Source: Mesaphorura yosii (Eukaryota; Arthropoda; Collembola; Poduromorpha; Tullbergiidae). From it: a stretch of DNA of 64,000 nucleotides. The stretch lies in the NCBI GenBank assembly GCA_009869945.1, contig WIXG01000045.1, positions 186,001 through 250,000 of the forward strand, given 5' to 3'. The notes below the pieces were generated by a model. It did no database searches and was not told where the DNA came from. It saw only the letters and a list, made by a program, of their open reading frames with translations. A program made the position numbers and the translations under genes. Within the stretch, counting starts at the first letter, position 1, and every line of letters starts with the position of its first letter. Below, one piece after another: positions 34,481-47,071 of this stretch.

Positions 34481-35819
34481 ATGGTGTCTGAAATGTCTCA
34501 ATTCACGTTTTCTCATTTGCCTGTGTTGTTCAGCATCATCGCGTATTGGGGAACGGTGGATTGCTTCAGGTTAGCACGAATGCTTTGTGCTCTTCTCCTT
34601 ACTAATTGAAGTATTAAGCTAAGGTTGCGATTTCAGGTTTGGCCTTGTCTCAACCGATCCGAACGACATAAAATTCTACATTTATACTAACCGCAGGTAA
34701 ATACTGAATACACATTTTATGCAAATTCCACCTTCTCCCAGGAATGCAACCACTATTTGCTGTATTGTTCCAATCTTTCAGTAATGTGGATGTCCACAAT
34801 GAGATTGTTTATGGAAACGACAAATCCATCATAACCTGTGGATACGATCCGAGAAAACCGCTTATTCTGCTCATTCACAGCGTCCTCGCCAACTACAAGA
34901 CTCTTAGCGATGTGCAACTGATTAAAAATGGTACACAGCAAAAGTTTACACTTTGAACAGCTTTGATTCATTTTCCTTTCCCTCCTGTGCTGGTTGGTAC
35001 TAGCTTATCTTGAGACTTCAACTCCTGCAAATGTGATGATGGTGAACTACGCAAAACTGACCGAATCAAGACTTCCTCCTATGCTGTCCTCATTATCATA
35101 TCTGCACGCACTCGCTGGACATTTGAATACTCAAGTTGTTGGCAAGCGCATTTCGGAATTCATTCAATTCCTAATGGCCGCTTATGTACTTCACGGGCCA
35201 GGAAATGTGCACGTCATCGGATTTGGAACTGGTGCACACATTGCGGGAATCGCCGGGCGTCTACTTCAGGAGAGGACCGGGAATTTGGTCGGTCGGATTA
35301 CTGGCCTCGATCCTTCGCTGCATTTCCCAGCAAGAAGATTCCGCCTAACTCAGTCAAATGCAAATTTTGTCGATGTGTCGTATACAGGGCTTGCAAAACT
35401 TGGAAATTTAGCGAATGCAATTGGATTTCGAACCGGCCATGTCCAATTCTACGTCAATGGCGGTGACATTCAGCCAAATTGTCAAAATTTTGCCCCATTC
35501 ATTGACCCGTTCTGTAGCCACACCGCTGCAACGTACTACTTTGCGAAATCCATCAAAGTCAGAGACGTGAAAGCGTGCCCATGCAGCAGATTGGAATGTC
35601 GAGGGAATATTTTCCAGAGACTGACGAGGTTCCGCAATCTGAAACCGCAAGACTGTATTGGGTACATCACGTACGGCCAAAGTGTTCCATCATGGTAAGT
35701 TAGATCACGTGTGGGAGAGCGGACATAATAACTATCTCCGGTAGCTGCTTTAAAGTTGCTACAAAATATGTTCATGTCTTTGCAGGGCCCGAGGAAATTA
35801 TCAAGTAACAATATTTTGA
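34481..35819 (+). CDS. Pancreatic-lipase-like secreted protein, catalytic serine missing
   Basis: Member of the animal lipase (pancreatic/PLA1) family, probably non-catalytic and perhaps lipid- or carrier-binding, as insect yolk proteins are. Five exons: 34481-34569, 34637-34696, 34782-34930, 35004-35694 and 35786-35819 (1023 nt, 340 residues). There is a signal peptide. The oxyanion-loop HG is replaced in LILLIHSVLA. The nucleophile elbow reads VHVIGFGTGAHIAG where active enzymes have GHSLGAH, so serine is glycine. The acid (TGLDPS) and histidine (CSHTAATYYFAKS) positions are kept, as are QPNC and the cysteine-rich end. Phases close exactly with no stop, so it is an intact gene rather than a decaying one. 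It lies 770 bases upstream of a UGT. Confidence 0.82.
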
Positions 35820-36591
35820 TGGGTTTTAGCACTCAACGGATTGAACTTTTCTACTTAGCATTGAGAATTGACAAGCTGTGGTTCTTCTACATTCACCCTA
35901 CGCTGTAGGAGTATCCTGACTTGCAATTCAGGTTGCTTTGTACAAAAATTTACGAATTAAATCGATCATTAGCCATTTTATGTCTTCCAAGCGATTGTAA
36001 GATCGGTATGACGGACAAAACCCCGCACAAAGTAAAATTTATTCGGATCTCTGGATTCGGCTGATGACCTTGATTATGAAAGCTAATATGAGCATAGCTT
36101 TGTGAGAGCAAAGTGCAGAAATCTGAAGCGGCGGCTCCTGAGATGCTTCATTTGTTTTGAAGTTTTTGTCAGTCACTGGCTTGCTGTTACTGCTTACGGA
36201 CTTTAGTCCATCATTGGAGATTTGGTGTGCAAATATGGATAACATATAGGGCACTGATAGCCCAGAGTTGCTTAACCCAAGTTGTATAAATGTTAGGAGG
36301 GCAAATTCCAGCAGTGAAATTTTGTATTGGTACTGTATTTACTGTCATTTACCTATCTCTTTTCGCGTGCCATCAATACACAATGAATTAAAGGATATAT
36401 GCGATAGGACTCTCTACGCATTCAAACAACTCTCTGTTTGAAAGAGCGAAGTCAGCGAAATAATGCGCTCCAGAGTTATGTAATTCGTTAGTACTTATCA
36501 GACCTTTGATGAGCTTCTGAACATCTGAACTTTTTTTGGCATTTCAAAAGTTCGCAGCAGAGAAAGGCACCATTTGTTATCTCCTTCCATC
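35820..36591. other. Spacer between lipase-like gene and UGT
   Basis: AT-rich; contains the 3' end of the lipase-like gene and the UGT promoter. No coding exon recognised. Confidence 0.4.
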
Positions 36592-38486
36592 ATGCTGAGA
36601 TTCCACACGATTGTGCTATTGTTGCTTACGAATTTGTTCATTGTCAACTGTGAGAATATTCTGTTTTTGTTGCCAATTGCATCCAAGAGCCACAAAAATG
36701 TGTTCCAGCCTTTGGTTGACGAACTGGCTGATAGGGGACACAACATCACTGTAATTGCACCCATGAAGGTTGCGAGTGTGCGTGCCAATGTCGAAGAATT
36801 TACTCCCGTCCCGCTAGACAATATTTTCGGAAGCGACCACATGCCAAATGCATTTCATCTTCGTTCTCAGAATCTTTTTTCGAGGATTTCATCCTGGAAT
36901 TGGACAGTTTTCGTCGAGGTCAGTTTATTACTCGTGTTACCGAAGATAACTTATATAACCGACTTATAGAGCTCATATACAACGAAGTTGTCTTTCAGAA
37001 TTGCCACGTAACATTCGAGAGTCCCAAATTCCAAGAGCTCGTCAAACGACAGTATGACTTGGTCGTTGTGAACGGAATGCTCAACAATTGCTTTTACGGA
37101 GTGCTGCCCAGCATGCGAGCACCGTACATTTATCTGACGACGTTTCCAGCACCAAATTTCGTGTAAGGCCAGCAAAATGCATATGTCCCAATTTTGAGGT
37201 CAAATTGGAGGTTTTGACTGCTTTCAGGACAAAAGCAGTTGGAAATCGCATTGAAACAAGTTTTGTTCCTTCCACTTTCTTGGACTTTACGCAACACATG
37301 AATTTCCGACAACGGCTGATAAATTTCAGCCTCCAGGTGATGATGGACATCGGTGGTCATCTGTATTTTGAACCGCTCTTCGAATCAATTTATAAAAAAT
37401 ACCTAGGCGAAAACACGCCTGGGTTGTATGAAATTGACCGCAATGTGAGCCTTATATTCACGAACAGTCACTTCTCAATGACCTATCCGCGTCCACTGCT
37501 CCCGGATATCATTGAGATTGGAGGAATGCACTGTCGACCGGGAAATCCGTTACCAGCCGTAAGTCTTTACTCATACACATTTAGATGACCGACGGAGCCA
37601 ATATGCGTTTTGTGTGCAGGACTTGGAAGATTTCATTTCGACGGCAGCGCATGGGGTCATCTACTTCAGCTTCGGATCAATCGTCAAAGCAAAAGACATG
37701 CCTGAAACCTATCGAAAAGTATTTATCAATGTATTTGGAAAGTTAAAGCAGAAAGTCTTATGGAAGTGGGAGACTGGAGTCATGGATGATCTTCCACCCA
37801 ACGTCAAGCTTGGCAAGTGGTTGCCGCAACAGGACATCTTAGGTGCGGCGCTAACTGCACTTGCCCAGGCTTTACCCAGTACGCTAACAGATTTATGTGA
37901 CAAACAGCTCATCCGAATGTCAAGCTGTTCATGACTCACGGCGGTCTTCTGAGTTCGCAAGAGGCGCTTTACCATGGCGTGCCTCTGTTAGGATTTCCAC
38001 TCTTTGCTGACCAAGATTTAAATATGAAGCAAGCGGAAAAATCTGGGTGCTGTTTCAAAATGGAAATTCTGGATTTGGACGAAGTTTCTTTGGAGGCTGC
38101 CATTTTACAATTGCTAAACAAGCCACGGTGAGTTGCCTTTTTAAACTTTTCACCAAATACCAGCTCGCATTTCATCGACATAATGTCAATCCTGCAGGTT
38201 TTTAGAAAGGGCACGGGAGCTGTCAAAAATATTTCGTGATCAACCTCAGACACCACTTGACCGGGCTGTATTTTGGTCAGAATACGTAATGCGCCACAAA
38301 GGAGCTCACCATCTTCGATCTGCCGCTAGGCAGCTTAATGTTTGGCAGTATCACTCGATTGATGTCATATTGTTCCTGACCTCTGGTATTTCTGTTGTTA
38401 TTTTTGGAATTGTGACTATGTTTAAGCTGATTTTCAGAAAAATATGTAAATCTAAGAAACGAGAGCGAAAGCCCAAAAGGAATTAA
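36592..38486 (+). CDS. UDP-glycosyltransferase (UGT family)
   Basis: ER-membrane enzyme that transfers a sugar from a UDP-sugar to small lipophilic acceptors, a phase II detoxification step that could pair with the nearby P450s. Six exons: 36592-36918, 36972-37162, 37228-37558, 37620-37842, 37908-38127 and 38198-38486 (1581 nt, 526 residues). It has an N-terminal signal peptide, then ENILFLLPIASKSH with an early catalytic-type histidine, and the luminal acceptor-binding half. The donor-binding half has VIYFSFGSIVKAKDMP, KWLPQQDIL and the UGT signature HPNVKLFMTHGGLLSSQEAL, followed by GVPLLGFPLFADQ. The C-terminus has one membrane span and a lysine-rich cytosolic tail with KKRERKPKRN, typical for ER retention. 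Length is normal and no defect is seen. Confidence 0.92.
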
Positions 38487-38876
38487 CCTTGATGCTCAAT
38501 ATCGACCATCGAGTCATTCATGTAAATACTGTCAAAGTCAAATGCAATGTCAAACGATAAGGAAAAGATGAAAAGAAGGTGGCGTTCCTTGATTACAGAA
38601 AAGTACAAATTGATATGTGATAGAAAGTAAAATGTTGTGATTGTGGGGCGAAGTAAGACCATGCATAACGTTTAGCACAACTTTGTCAGTGAGTTAATCA
38701 CAAAGACTAAATACGCGACGAAAAGTCAAATGTGTGCGATTTCATTCATGATTCATAACAAAAGCAATAAAAGAACTAAATTACTGAAAGCAAAGTCGGA
38801 ACTGTTCATGTTATTTATTAAGGACTGCAGTCAATTATCAAATTGGCTTGTTTAATTTAGTGTAGTCTTGTCCGAT
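38487..38876. other. Short spacer UGT to rtGEF
   Basis: Includes a candidate AATAAA at 38766-38771 for the UGT transcript. It otherwise holds the rtGEF 5' UTR and promoter. Confidence 0.4.
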
Positions 38877-41800
38877 ATGGCGGAGAAGCCCGTAAGTTTA
38901 CGTGCTAAGTACGCGTACAAGCCAGCGAATAATGACGAGGTAATTAAACAGCTTTTATTAGCTATTGTTTTTGTTTTGTTGGTCTCAATTAGAAATTGTT
39001 ATCAGTTGAGTTCTTATGTGTAATCTCTTCTGCAGTTGAAGTTGGAGAAGGGCGATTTAATCACATTAACACAAAAAGAAGAAGGCGGTTGGTGGGAAGG
39101 CACGTTAAATGGTAGGACAGGTTGGTTTCCTTCTAATTATGTCGTCGAACACAACCCGTCGCCACCTGCGTCCGCTGTCATAAGTTCACCCGAGGAGGTA
39201 GTGCAAATCAGATCATCGTCATCCTCTGTAAATTGTTCTCCGGCCAAGAATGCTAATGGCCAAAAACTCTCAACAATATCAACCTCCTCATCATCACACT
39301 CTTCACTAGTAGATGCGCCTACGAAGAAATCATCTTCGGATGACCTTACTAATGCCAACACGGCTTCTCCGACCTTTCTTTCTGGAAGTAGGTCTGGAGT
39401 CACCAGCGAAGAACAAATTCAGTATCGCAGAATGATTCTTACTGATCTCATTGATTCGGAGGCAGCGCATATTTCAGAACTACAGTCGGCCTGGGACAAT
39501 TTATTGCAGCATCTACCTAAAACCGGAATGTAAGCGTACACTGAACGCAAATCACTTGAATCAATGCTAAGTTTCTGTGTTTGGTTACAGATTAACTCCT
39601 ACAGAGTATAAAGTACTGGTCGGTAACCTGACAGAAGTTATTCAAGTTCTGACCACCTACATTCTAAATCCTCTGAAGAGCGAGCAATGTAAACCTGTCG
39701 CGGAACAACGCGTCGGCAAAATATTTCTTGACAATGCACCGAAACTTGAAGCTGTTCATAAAAACTATTGCTCAAACCATCCGCGAGCAGTTCAGATAAT
39801 TGAGCGACACAAGGAACAGCTAGGAATTTTTGTCGAAGGAAGAGAAAAGAGTAAACCGACTGGGATCCTGCATTTGCTCACGATTCTTAGTCAACCATTT
39901 CGGCGATTAGAAAAATATCCTCTCATCCTGTTGGAGCTGGAAAGATACATTGAAGAATTTCACAAGGATCGTGGAGATTTGCAACGATCAATTGAATATT
40001 ACAAAGAGCTTGACGTAAGTTCAATTTTAAGTGATGGATTGTCGTTACCTCTATTTGATTGTTTCTTCCATTACTTACACAGAAAATGTGCATTGACCTG
40101 AGGAAGCAGAAAGAAATGGAACTGGAGGTGTTGAGTGGTGCCATCATTGGCTGGGAAGGGTCAGATATTTCCCAACTTGGCGATATTGTTCATATGAATT
40201 TGGTGCATTTAGGTAAATGTCGAGGGCTTCTGAATTTTTGATTAATTCTTATACAGTATGAGAGATGTAGGTTTTCTAACAGGTCAAAACAACGAACCGA
40301 GATATTTCGTGCTATTCACGAACACACTTTTAATTCTGTCGTATGACTTGGAGAAAAGCTCGTTGACTTACGAGGGGAAAATTCCCGTCAGTGGAATTAC
40401 GTTAACACCGCTAACTGACAAGGACCGGTCCAAGCATATAAGCAATGGATTTGAAATAGCAGGTAATAAACGATACGACTGATAAGTATTTATATGCGAA
40501 TAGGAACTTATCATCGTGAAATTTCTCACCACCAGGTCCAATGATTGACCCAATTGCTGTAAATTGCCCTTCAAAACAAGCCAAAGAAGCTTGGATCTGT
40601 CACATTAACAGAATTTTGAGAACTAACCGCTTCCCATCGTTTGGAAGCTCTCCGCATCAGGTACGAGATCAACATGCGTCGTGTAGTTCGACTAGCTTTA
40701 ATACTACTACATCCATCACTCAACCTCAGCCTACTTCACATACTGTCTGCTTTAAGCTTTCTCATAATCCAGAGAGTGACCATGAAGGAAAACATTTCCC
40801 GTCTAAAACACCGCCGTATGTTGTTCTGGTGGAATATTTTGAGAGTTTAAATAAGGGCAGTAGAATATTTCCGCATGCTAACAAGGAAGTTAGTGAGGCC
40901 GCGTTAGATCCGAACCCAGTAAAATTAAGAAGAAAGGCAACCAAAAGTATGGGTAGAAGTTCAGATTCCAAGAAGTTGGATGTCGACGTAGAAAACATAT
41001 TTCCACACACAAAAAAGCGAGATTTATTGATTGTGAATCCAGCTCAACACTACGGGTTAAATCGACTGACGAAAGTCAAATCCCTTGATGCTGTCTCAAA
41101 TGCGCAAACGATAGGTAGAAAAATAAGAGATTCATTTTTTCTAACTCGAAGAAGATCACTGCCAAGTAGAATAAAGTTGAACTCCATTTCGCAACATCCG
41201 CACAATTTCAAAATACCTCATGCTAATAAGGTTAGGAAGCCTGCAAAGGCAAAAGACAGACGCAAGAAGCGAGGGAGGTTTACAAGACAGGATGCGTTCG
41301 ACTTTGACGATGGTGAGATTGAGTTCATTTCTGACGAAAATGATAATTTTCAACGTGTTCACTTAAACGTTCCAAATAATAATAATAACGTTGCCAATTT
41401 TTGACATGGGATGAAGCGGATCGGGTCAACGGTTGACCGTGAACAACTGACCTTGGCGAAAGTTCTTCATGGTTGCATAAATTATCCATTGACGTCTTTC
41501 CCTGTAATACACATACGCAAGCGAACGCTAAAGCCAGGCGTTTTCAGGGTTTTCAAGACGTCCCATATGACGTTCATTGATAAACAGTCTCAACTCACGA
41601 ATCACGAACTACGAAACTACACAAGCTCGTTTGTACTGCTACTTTATTGTTGCTCTCTCTTCCTTATCTTTCTCTTATGTAATCAAAGTCAAGTATTTAT
41701 CACAACGATTACAATTTTCGAGTTAGCTTTTGTATTTTCATCTGACATCTCGCGTGCCTAATACTTTTCTAACACTCAAACTCTGCTTCTAGCTGTAGGT

Positions 41801-43476
41801 CTAATGCTCTCTTGAATAAATCAATTTTTGAATGATTTTCACTTTGGATCAATCAACGAATTGATTTCATTCAACGTCAAGTTCATGATCACGACATACG
41901 CATGACGAATTTCCTTTTGATTTATCCCTTCATTGTTTGATTTGATTTTATTGTTTTCTTTTCGCATACTTCAGTCTTTCGGCCAACTCACTCCTCCAGT
42001 GCAAGCCTGGAATGTATCGCGTCTCCGTCCAGCTCCACCATTCAACCCCTTCCTAAACGAGTGCCTCGCGCTGACGTCCAAAAATGAGAACACAAGCAAT
42101 AACGGAAAGACTGGGCTCAGCAATGGGAAATCCGCCGTACCAAATTGTGCCATTACGACATCTCAACTGACGCATGAAGAAGACTTCACGCTTTTGTCCA
42201 TTGTTGATAGCTTTTGTAACAAAAACCGCCAAATTAGTGGTAATATTTATTTTAATAAGCTGCACTAGCAAACGCACAATCCAAATCATGTGAGCTTGTA
42301 TCTTTTTGGTTCTGTTCTGTCATGCCATGCTTTTTCGAAATCGACTGTCTCAAGTTTCAATCACGCGTTTCTGTGCGGAAGATTTTCGATCACACTTTGA
42401 CATTAACGTGGGCTTGGATTGCCCAATACAAACCTACCTCAATTCATTTTCTACTTCGTTGGTCCAAGGCCTTGCACGGTAAATTATAATACGTAAATAG
42501 GAAAGTCTAGTACATATATCCATGGCCGACCATAGGACGCGTCTCGTCACGCTACATCGTTCATATTTCTGCAAGGCCAACCAATATTTGTAAACATTGA
42601 ACATGAATTATCGAAAATCCTCTTCCAATTAAGCGTTCAACTCGTCAAGCATTCTCATGTACACCTGCGGTCGACATGTTGCGAAATTGCGTCTAATTTT
42701 AATTTTACTGTGAAAATGATAACGGAATTGTGGCTGTCAATCTCTGCTTACTCGGTCTAAAGTTGTGCTGGGATGGTCTGGTTGTTGGGATGCTTTGTTT
42801 CAACGTCGGCGTAATAAAAGGGTTAATTGTGTTGTCTCTAAATAATGACTATGAATTTGTCTGTTGACCACGCTTATTTATTCAGCACACTCCGCACCAC
42901 ACTGCTAAATGCAGGCTTCATTGCCTTTGCGTGCCTAACAATGGTATGCCACGATGAAAGCAATTAATTCCGAATTTTCCTTAGCTTCCCAGCTTAGTGC
43001 TAATGCATCCACGTGTGGCAATGGCAATAGCAAATCGTCGCTAGCCAATGGAATCTCCAACCATTGCAAAACTCCAAGGTGAGTGAATGACAGACGAATA
43101 AGCGTGTATCGTGCCGTCATCGTCTGCCGTCATTTCGTAAGCCCGAGTTTACTACTAACCTTCCTCCTCTCTAATTACCAATTACAGAACCATTGCTGAG
43201 CATGTTCATTCGCTGCACGGTGAAGTGGCTGGTCTCAAGACCAGCATCAATTCCTTAATTTCGCAATTGAGTGAGGAACAAAATGCGAGAAAGAGCCTGC
43301 AGACCCTCGTGCAAAGTCTGATGGCAAAAAATGGGCTTTCAACATCAAATGTGACAGAGAATACCATCAATGAGCCGCAGTCACAACCGGCTTCAGCAAC
43401 TTCATCTTCATCTTCGGCGGTACAGCAACAAACAACACCGACGAACACGAACGCGGTCATACAACCCGTGGAGTAG
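38877..43476 (+). CDS. rtGEF: Rho-type guanine exchange factor, PIX/rtGEF (ARHGEF6/7 type)
   Basis: Exchange factor and scaffold for Rac/Cdc42, working with PAK and GIT at synapses and adhesions. Exons: 38877-38939, 39036-39529, 39591-40014, 40083-40212, about 40265-40462, 40536-40660, 41975-42239, 42985-43078 and 43188-43476. The SH3 domain (residues about 8-60) includes [20 protein letters not shown], nearly identical to known PIX. The DH domain runs about 130-330 ([30 protein letters not shown]). The PH domain covers exons 4-6. The tail has [12 protein letters not shown] and [14 protein letters not shown], matching vertebrate PIX tail phrases. The final exon holds the coiled coil ([29 protein letters not shown]) that trimerises PIX. 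Exon 5's acceptor was chosen by phase. An alternative readthrough end is described separately. Confidence 0.88.
40661..41404 (+). CDS. rtGEF: Alternative 3' coding extension of rtGEF
   Basis: The exon starting at 40536 stays open past the donor at 40661 for 247 more codons, ending with TGA at 41402-41404. Splicing at 40661 gives the coiled-coil isoform; reading through gives a different tail. That tail starts Ser/Thr-rich, has basic runs ([19 protein letters not shown]) and an acidic [14 protein letters not shown], and ends in an Asn-rich stretch. Composition and length make a chance frame unlikely in this AT-rich DNA. It would produce a PIX isoform lacking the coiled coil, analogous to alternative tails known in other PIX genes. 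Confidence 0.55.
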   Translation, partial: VRDQHASCSSTSFNTTTSITQPQPTSHTVCFKLSHNPESDHEGKHFPSKTPPYVVLVEYFESLNKGSRIFPHANKEVSEAALDPNPVKLRRKATKSMGRSSDSKKLDVDVENIFPHTKKRDLLIVNPAQHYGLNRLTKVKSLDAVSNAQTIGRKIRDSFFLTRRRSLPSRIKLNSISQHPHNFKIPHANKVRKPAKAKDRRKKRGRFTRQDAFDFDDGEIEFISDENDNFQRVHLNVPNNNNNVANF

Positions 43477-46400
43477 TAAAAGTAGTAGTAAAATTATTCC
43501 CTCGCTAAATGGCTTAGCATAGTGCTAAATTGCAAATGGGGTTCCAGTGCAGCAGCACTTGTCAAAAGGCAAAGACAAATTGCGAAATAGCGCACGAGTA
43601 GCAGGAGTAGCAATAGCGTAGCGTTGCAGATTGCAGAATGTCCTCTTCAACCTTCAACTCGACTGATTACGAATTACGATACCAATTATAGAAAGAAGTC
43701 TGTTGTGCTATTGAGCTCTTTATGTGTTTTTTGGCCATGAATGAGTGAGCCACAGCCACATGTTAATCGTTGCATAACGTTGTTTGCAATTTAACTGGTT
43801 TTTGACTGATGCCGAACCAGTATAGTGCCTTATCCAGTCACGCTAGATTAGTAGTACAAATAGGTACTGGAAGTAAGTAAGTTGCTATTTACTATTACTA
43901 GTTTTTATCACGAAAATCGAATCAGTTATGTAATCTGATGAAGACAACAACAAGACAAGAAACCTGTATCATCTGCCATGTCACTGTGCCATGTCACTGT
44001 GCCTTACGAGAAAGACAAGACAAGACTTGCGAAAGTGTCATTTTTGCCATAAATATAATAAATTCTTGCTAAGTATTTAAGTTTTCATATTCACATTCAA
44101 ATGACAATCATGTCTTACGTGTAGAGATTAAGGAAAATTATTTGATTGCGCAATTTGCAATTCGTATGGTTAAAAAATATTACTACATGCCTGCTCTGCT
44201 CTGCACGCAGACACCGGGTAAATCATTCACACAGCTCAAAGCGCCGCGTGGCTTGACTTGTGAGCATTTTATCTGACCCGGTACCAGTTTAGCGGTTTTC
44301 AGCGGTTACGCTCAAAGCCTCGGCCTCTTGGCCTGATCCTGTGGTCTGTGACTCCAGCCAGACGAGTCTCAATATGTACGCGAGCATTTACATGGGTGAG
44401 TAGTCGTACTCGGTGTTGGTGTTATGAAATTGACGATAAATTATGAAATGTTTTGATAAAACTTTTGCAATCGTTAACATTGATTTGACCTTCTTCTATA
44501 CTGGATCGATGCTGGATACGGATGAGATAGTTTGCTTGCTGGCAATGCGATACCGGCCTCTAGTGCTTGAACGCGCACTATGCTCAATACTAGCAGAAGT
44601 ACCTCTTTCATATTTCTCGATAATAGCATATAATTATGATTAAGGCAGCAGTAGTTAGTGTTAGCCCGTATTTCCCCAGAATCCCTTTCAAAGTATTCAT
44701 AGGCACAGCTGCATTGAAGATGCCACACGCGCACACTGAGTATGCAGAATATAGTGGACTTATGGCGATAAACTAGGCTTAGGCTTAGCTGAGAACATCA
44801 TCATTATAATAATCAGGGTTGTAAACAAAAGTTTGCGGCCTACGCTGACGCAGTGCATAGATTTATGGCGCCGGTATGTCGTGCTCACATTTTGCAAGGC
44901 ATGCAAGAGAATGTGCAAAAACTCGATTTACTATTTAACTATTTACACAGTTTGCAAACAAAGCAAGCAAAGCAAATACTGACAGGACAAGACAGAGGTG
45001 TATTCATGCATATACATATTTTATTTCGCGAATCGAAACTCGATTTTGGTTCGCGTGTACGAGCTTCTCGACTTAACCGGTCGTGTCCTTTGCGAAATTG
45101 CGTTGTTTGTAAACAACGTCCTGTCCATTGTGTGGACCATTACTGGAATTATTGTGCTCGTGACAAAAGCCGAAATGCCGATACGGTGAGGTGAATTGAG
45201 AATTTCATTCCAGGGCGGCACACAATAAACTCTTTTCTCATGCAATGTATTCCTTCGGGGTTGGGTCAAGGACATGCATAGCAAAGCACAGTGCACGGCA
45301 TGGCATTGTCTGGAACATTTTAACCGCGCATTTGTCGGTCAAAGTCACCTACAGAAGGTTGCTCACACCGAGTGAATCCGAAAACTCTTTGCCCACCCTT
45401 TTGAAAAGGAATCCTGCCTACCAGCAGCACATTGATGCTATATATGGCAATAGGTAATGACAACGGGGGTATCGCAAGGTCTATAATCTCTCGTCTCGTC
45501 TTTGGTTTTGCCATGTCATAATCATAAGACTCTTTAACTCTTTATTGTGAAAATCCTTTGGAGTGAGTCAACCACCACCAAGAAACGAGTAAGAGTACGA
45601 GGCGGAACTCTCGTAGCAAGTAGTAAGTAGTAGTCGTCGCAAGGCTTAATAATGCATTGCAAAATGCAAGGGAAGATTTCTATTCCCAAATTCCCATTCC
45701 CATACATAGAGATTTGACGAGGTACAGTCGAGAGTCGAGATTCACTTCACATTCCACTGCTGAACTACTCTCTGCTAGATCGTTCTTCAGCGAGTACGAG
45801 CACTACGTCACGTATTACACGTTGAATAGGCATAAAAAGCGAGAAGAGGAGTTAACCGACACGAGTAACATAAAAAGTATCAACTCGTTCATTGTAGCAC
45901 AGTGATCATTAACAACCTTCCTTTCATTCATTATACAGATAGTGCGATTTCGAGTACCATATTGCAAATAACTTTTGTTGTTAGCAGTTGGCGAACGGCG
46001 ATCGTAGGGAAATTATTTGCAAATCAAATCAGTTCACCATTCGATACCTCTTCCCGTGATATAATCAGCGTTTACATTCACAAATCCTTATCTACCGTAG
46101 CTTTTGGGCTTGCGCTTTGGTTTTATCATCCTCACACGGCACGAGCTGGATTTTGTAATCTCCACAAAGCTAGAATAAGGACCGTCGTCAATCTATCCTG
46201 TGTGAGAATTTGATAAGCACCCAGAAAGCAGTGGCGGATCCAACACTCGACAGCACATTTGCATATTATCTCAAACTTTGTTTCAAAACACTCAAAAGTG
46301 GTTGCAATTGTCAGTTCCACCTCCAGTTCTATCTAATGGAGTACTCCGGCTCTGACTCAGTTTCCTGTAGCAGCTGCATGATAAGCGTTCACTCTTTGAT

Positions 46401-47071
46401 GGAATTGGAAACCCGGTTTGCACGTCTCTAAGTGGCTTTGGCAATAAATGTTTAGTGGTAAGTGACGGCAGCAGATCTTTCATCATAAACAAAATCTTCA
46501 TTTCACTTAATTTGCAGCATAACATTATTGCGCAGAGGAATCATAAAATTAGAGCTCAAAGTTACACATGAGCGATGAGACAGGCTAGGCTTCATTGAAG
46601 GTGAAAAGATGGTTCAGTCTTAATTGGGGTTTATTGCTCATGAATGTAGGACAGAACAGCCGAAGCACTCATTTTAATTCATTATTGGATCTTGAGCAAT
46701 AATTGCGGATAAAATTAGGCCAGGGTTGTTGACGAGTAGCATAATGAAATGGAAAACCTATACCTTTTGTAATAAGGCGATAGATTTCCGTTTTGGCGTC
46801 TTTCTAAACGGTGTCTCATTATGCAGGAAATTGGCTTGAAATTTAACTATCACAACTTGAAGAACTCTGCAACCTGCAACGTCTCGAGTTTCGGCTCTCA
46901 TCAACCTACTGCATGCAAAAGGCGGAAGTTGAACTGTTGATATCAAAACCAAAGCTACTCGAAGACAACTAGCGACTTGCCAATTATTATCACAGTATTT
47001 AACGTCGTTCCAGTGTGCTGACAAAGTGAACACAATCCCGAGCTTGAACTTAAAAGTGACAAGTAGTCAAA
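43477..47071. other. Gene-poor region, 3.6 kb
   Basis: No complete gene was found. The sequence has many short direct repeats, such as the 13-base unit tgccatgtcactg twice near 43976-44001, and stretches rich in gtagta and agacaag. An isolated frame at 45245-45457 carries a P450-like haem signature (see findings). Other frames (44853-45194, 45902-46213, 46758-47033) have no recognised similarity. Confidence 0.45.

Noticed and set aside
46758-47033. Minus-strand frame head-to-head with ATG13
   Set aside because: No similarity; lies in the likely ATG13 promoter.
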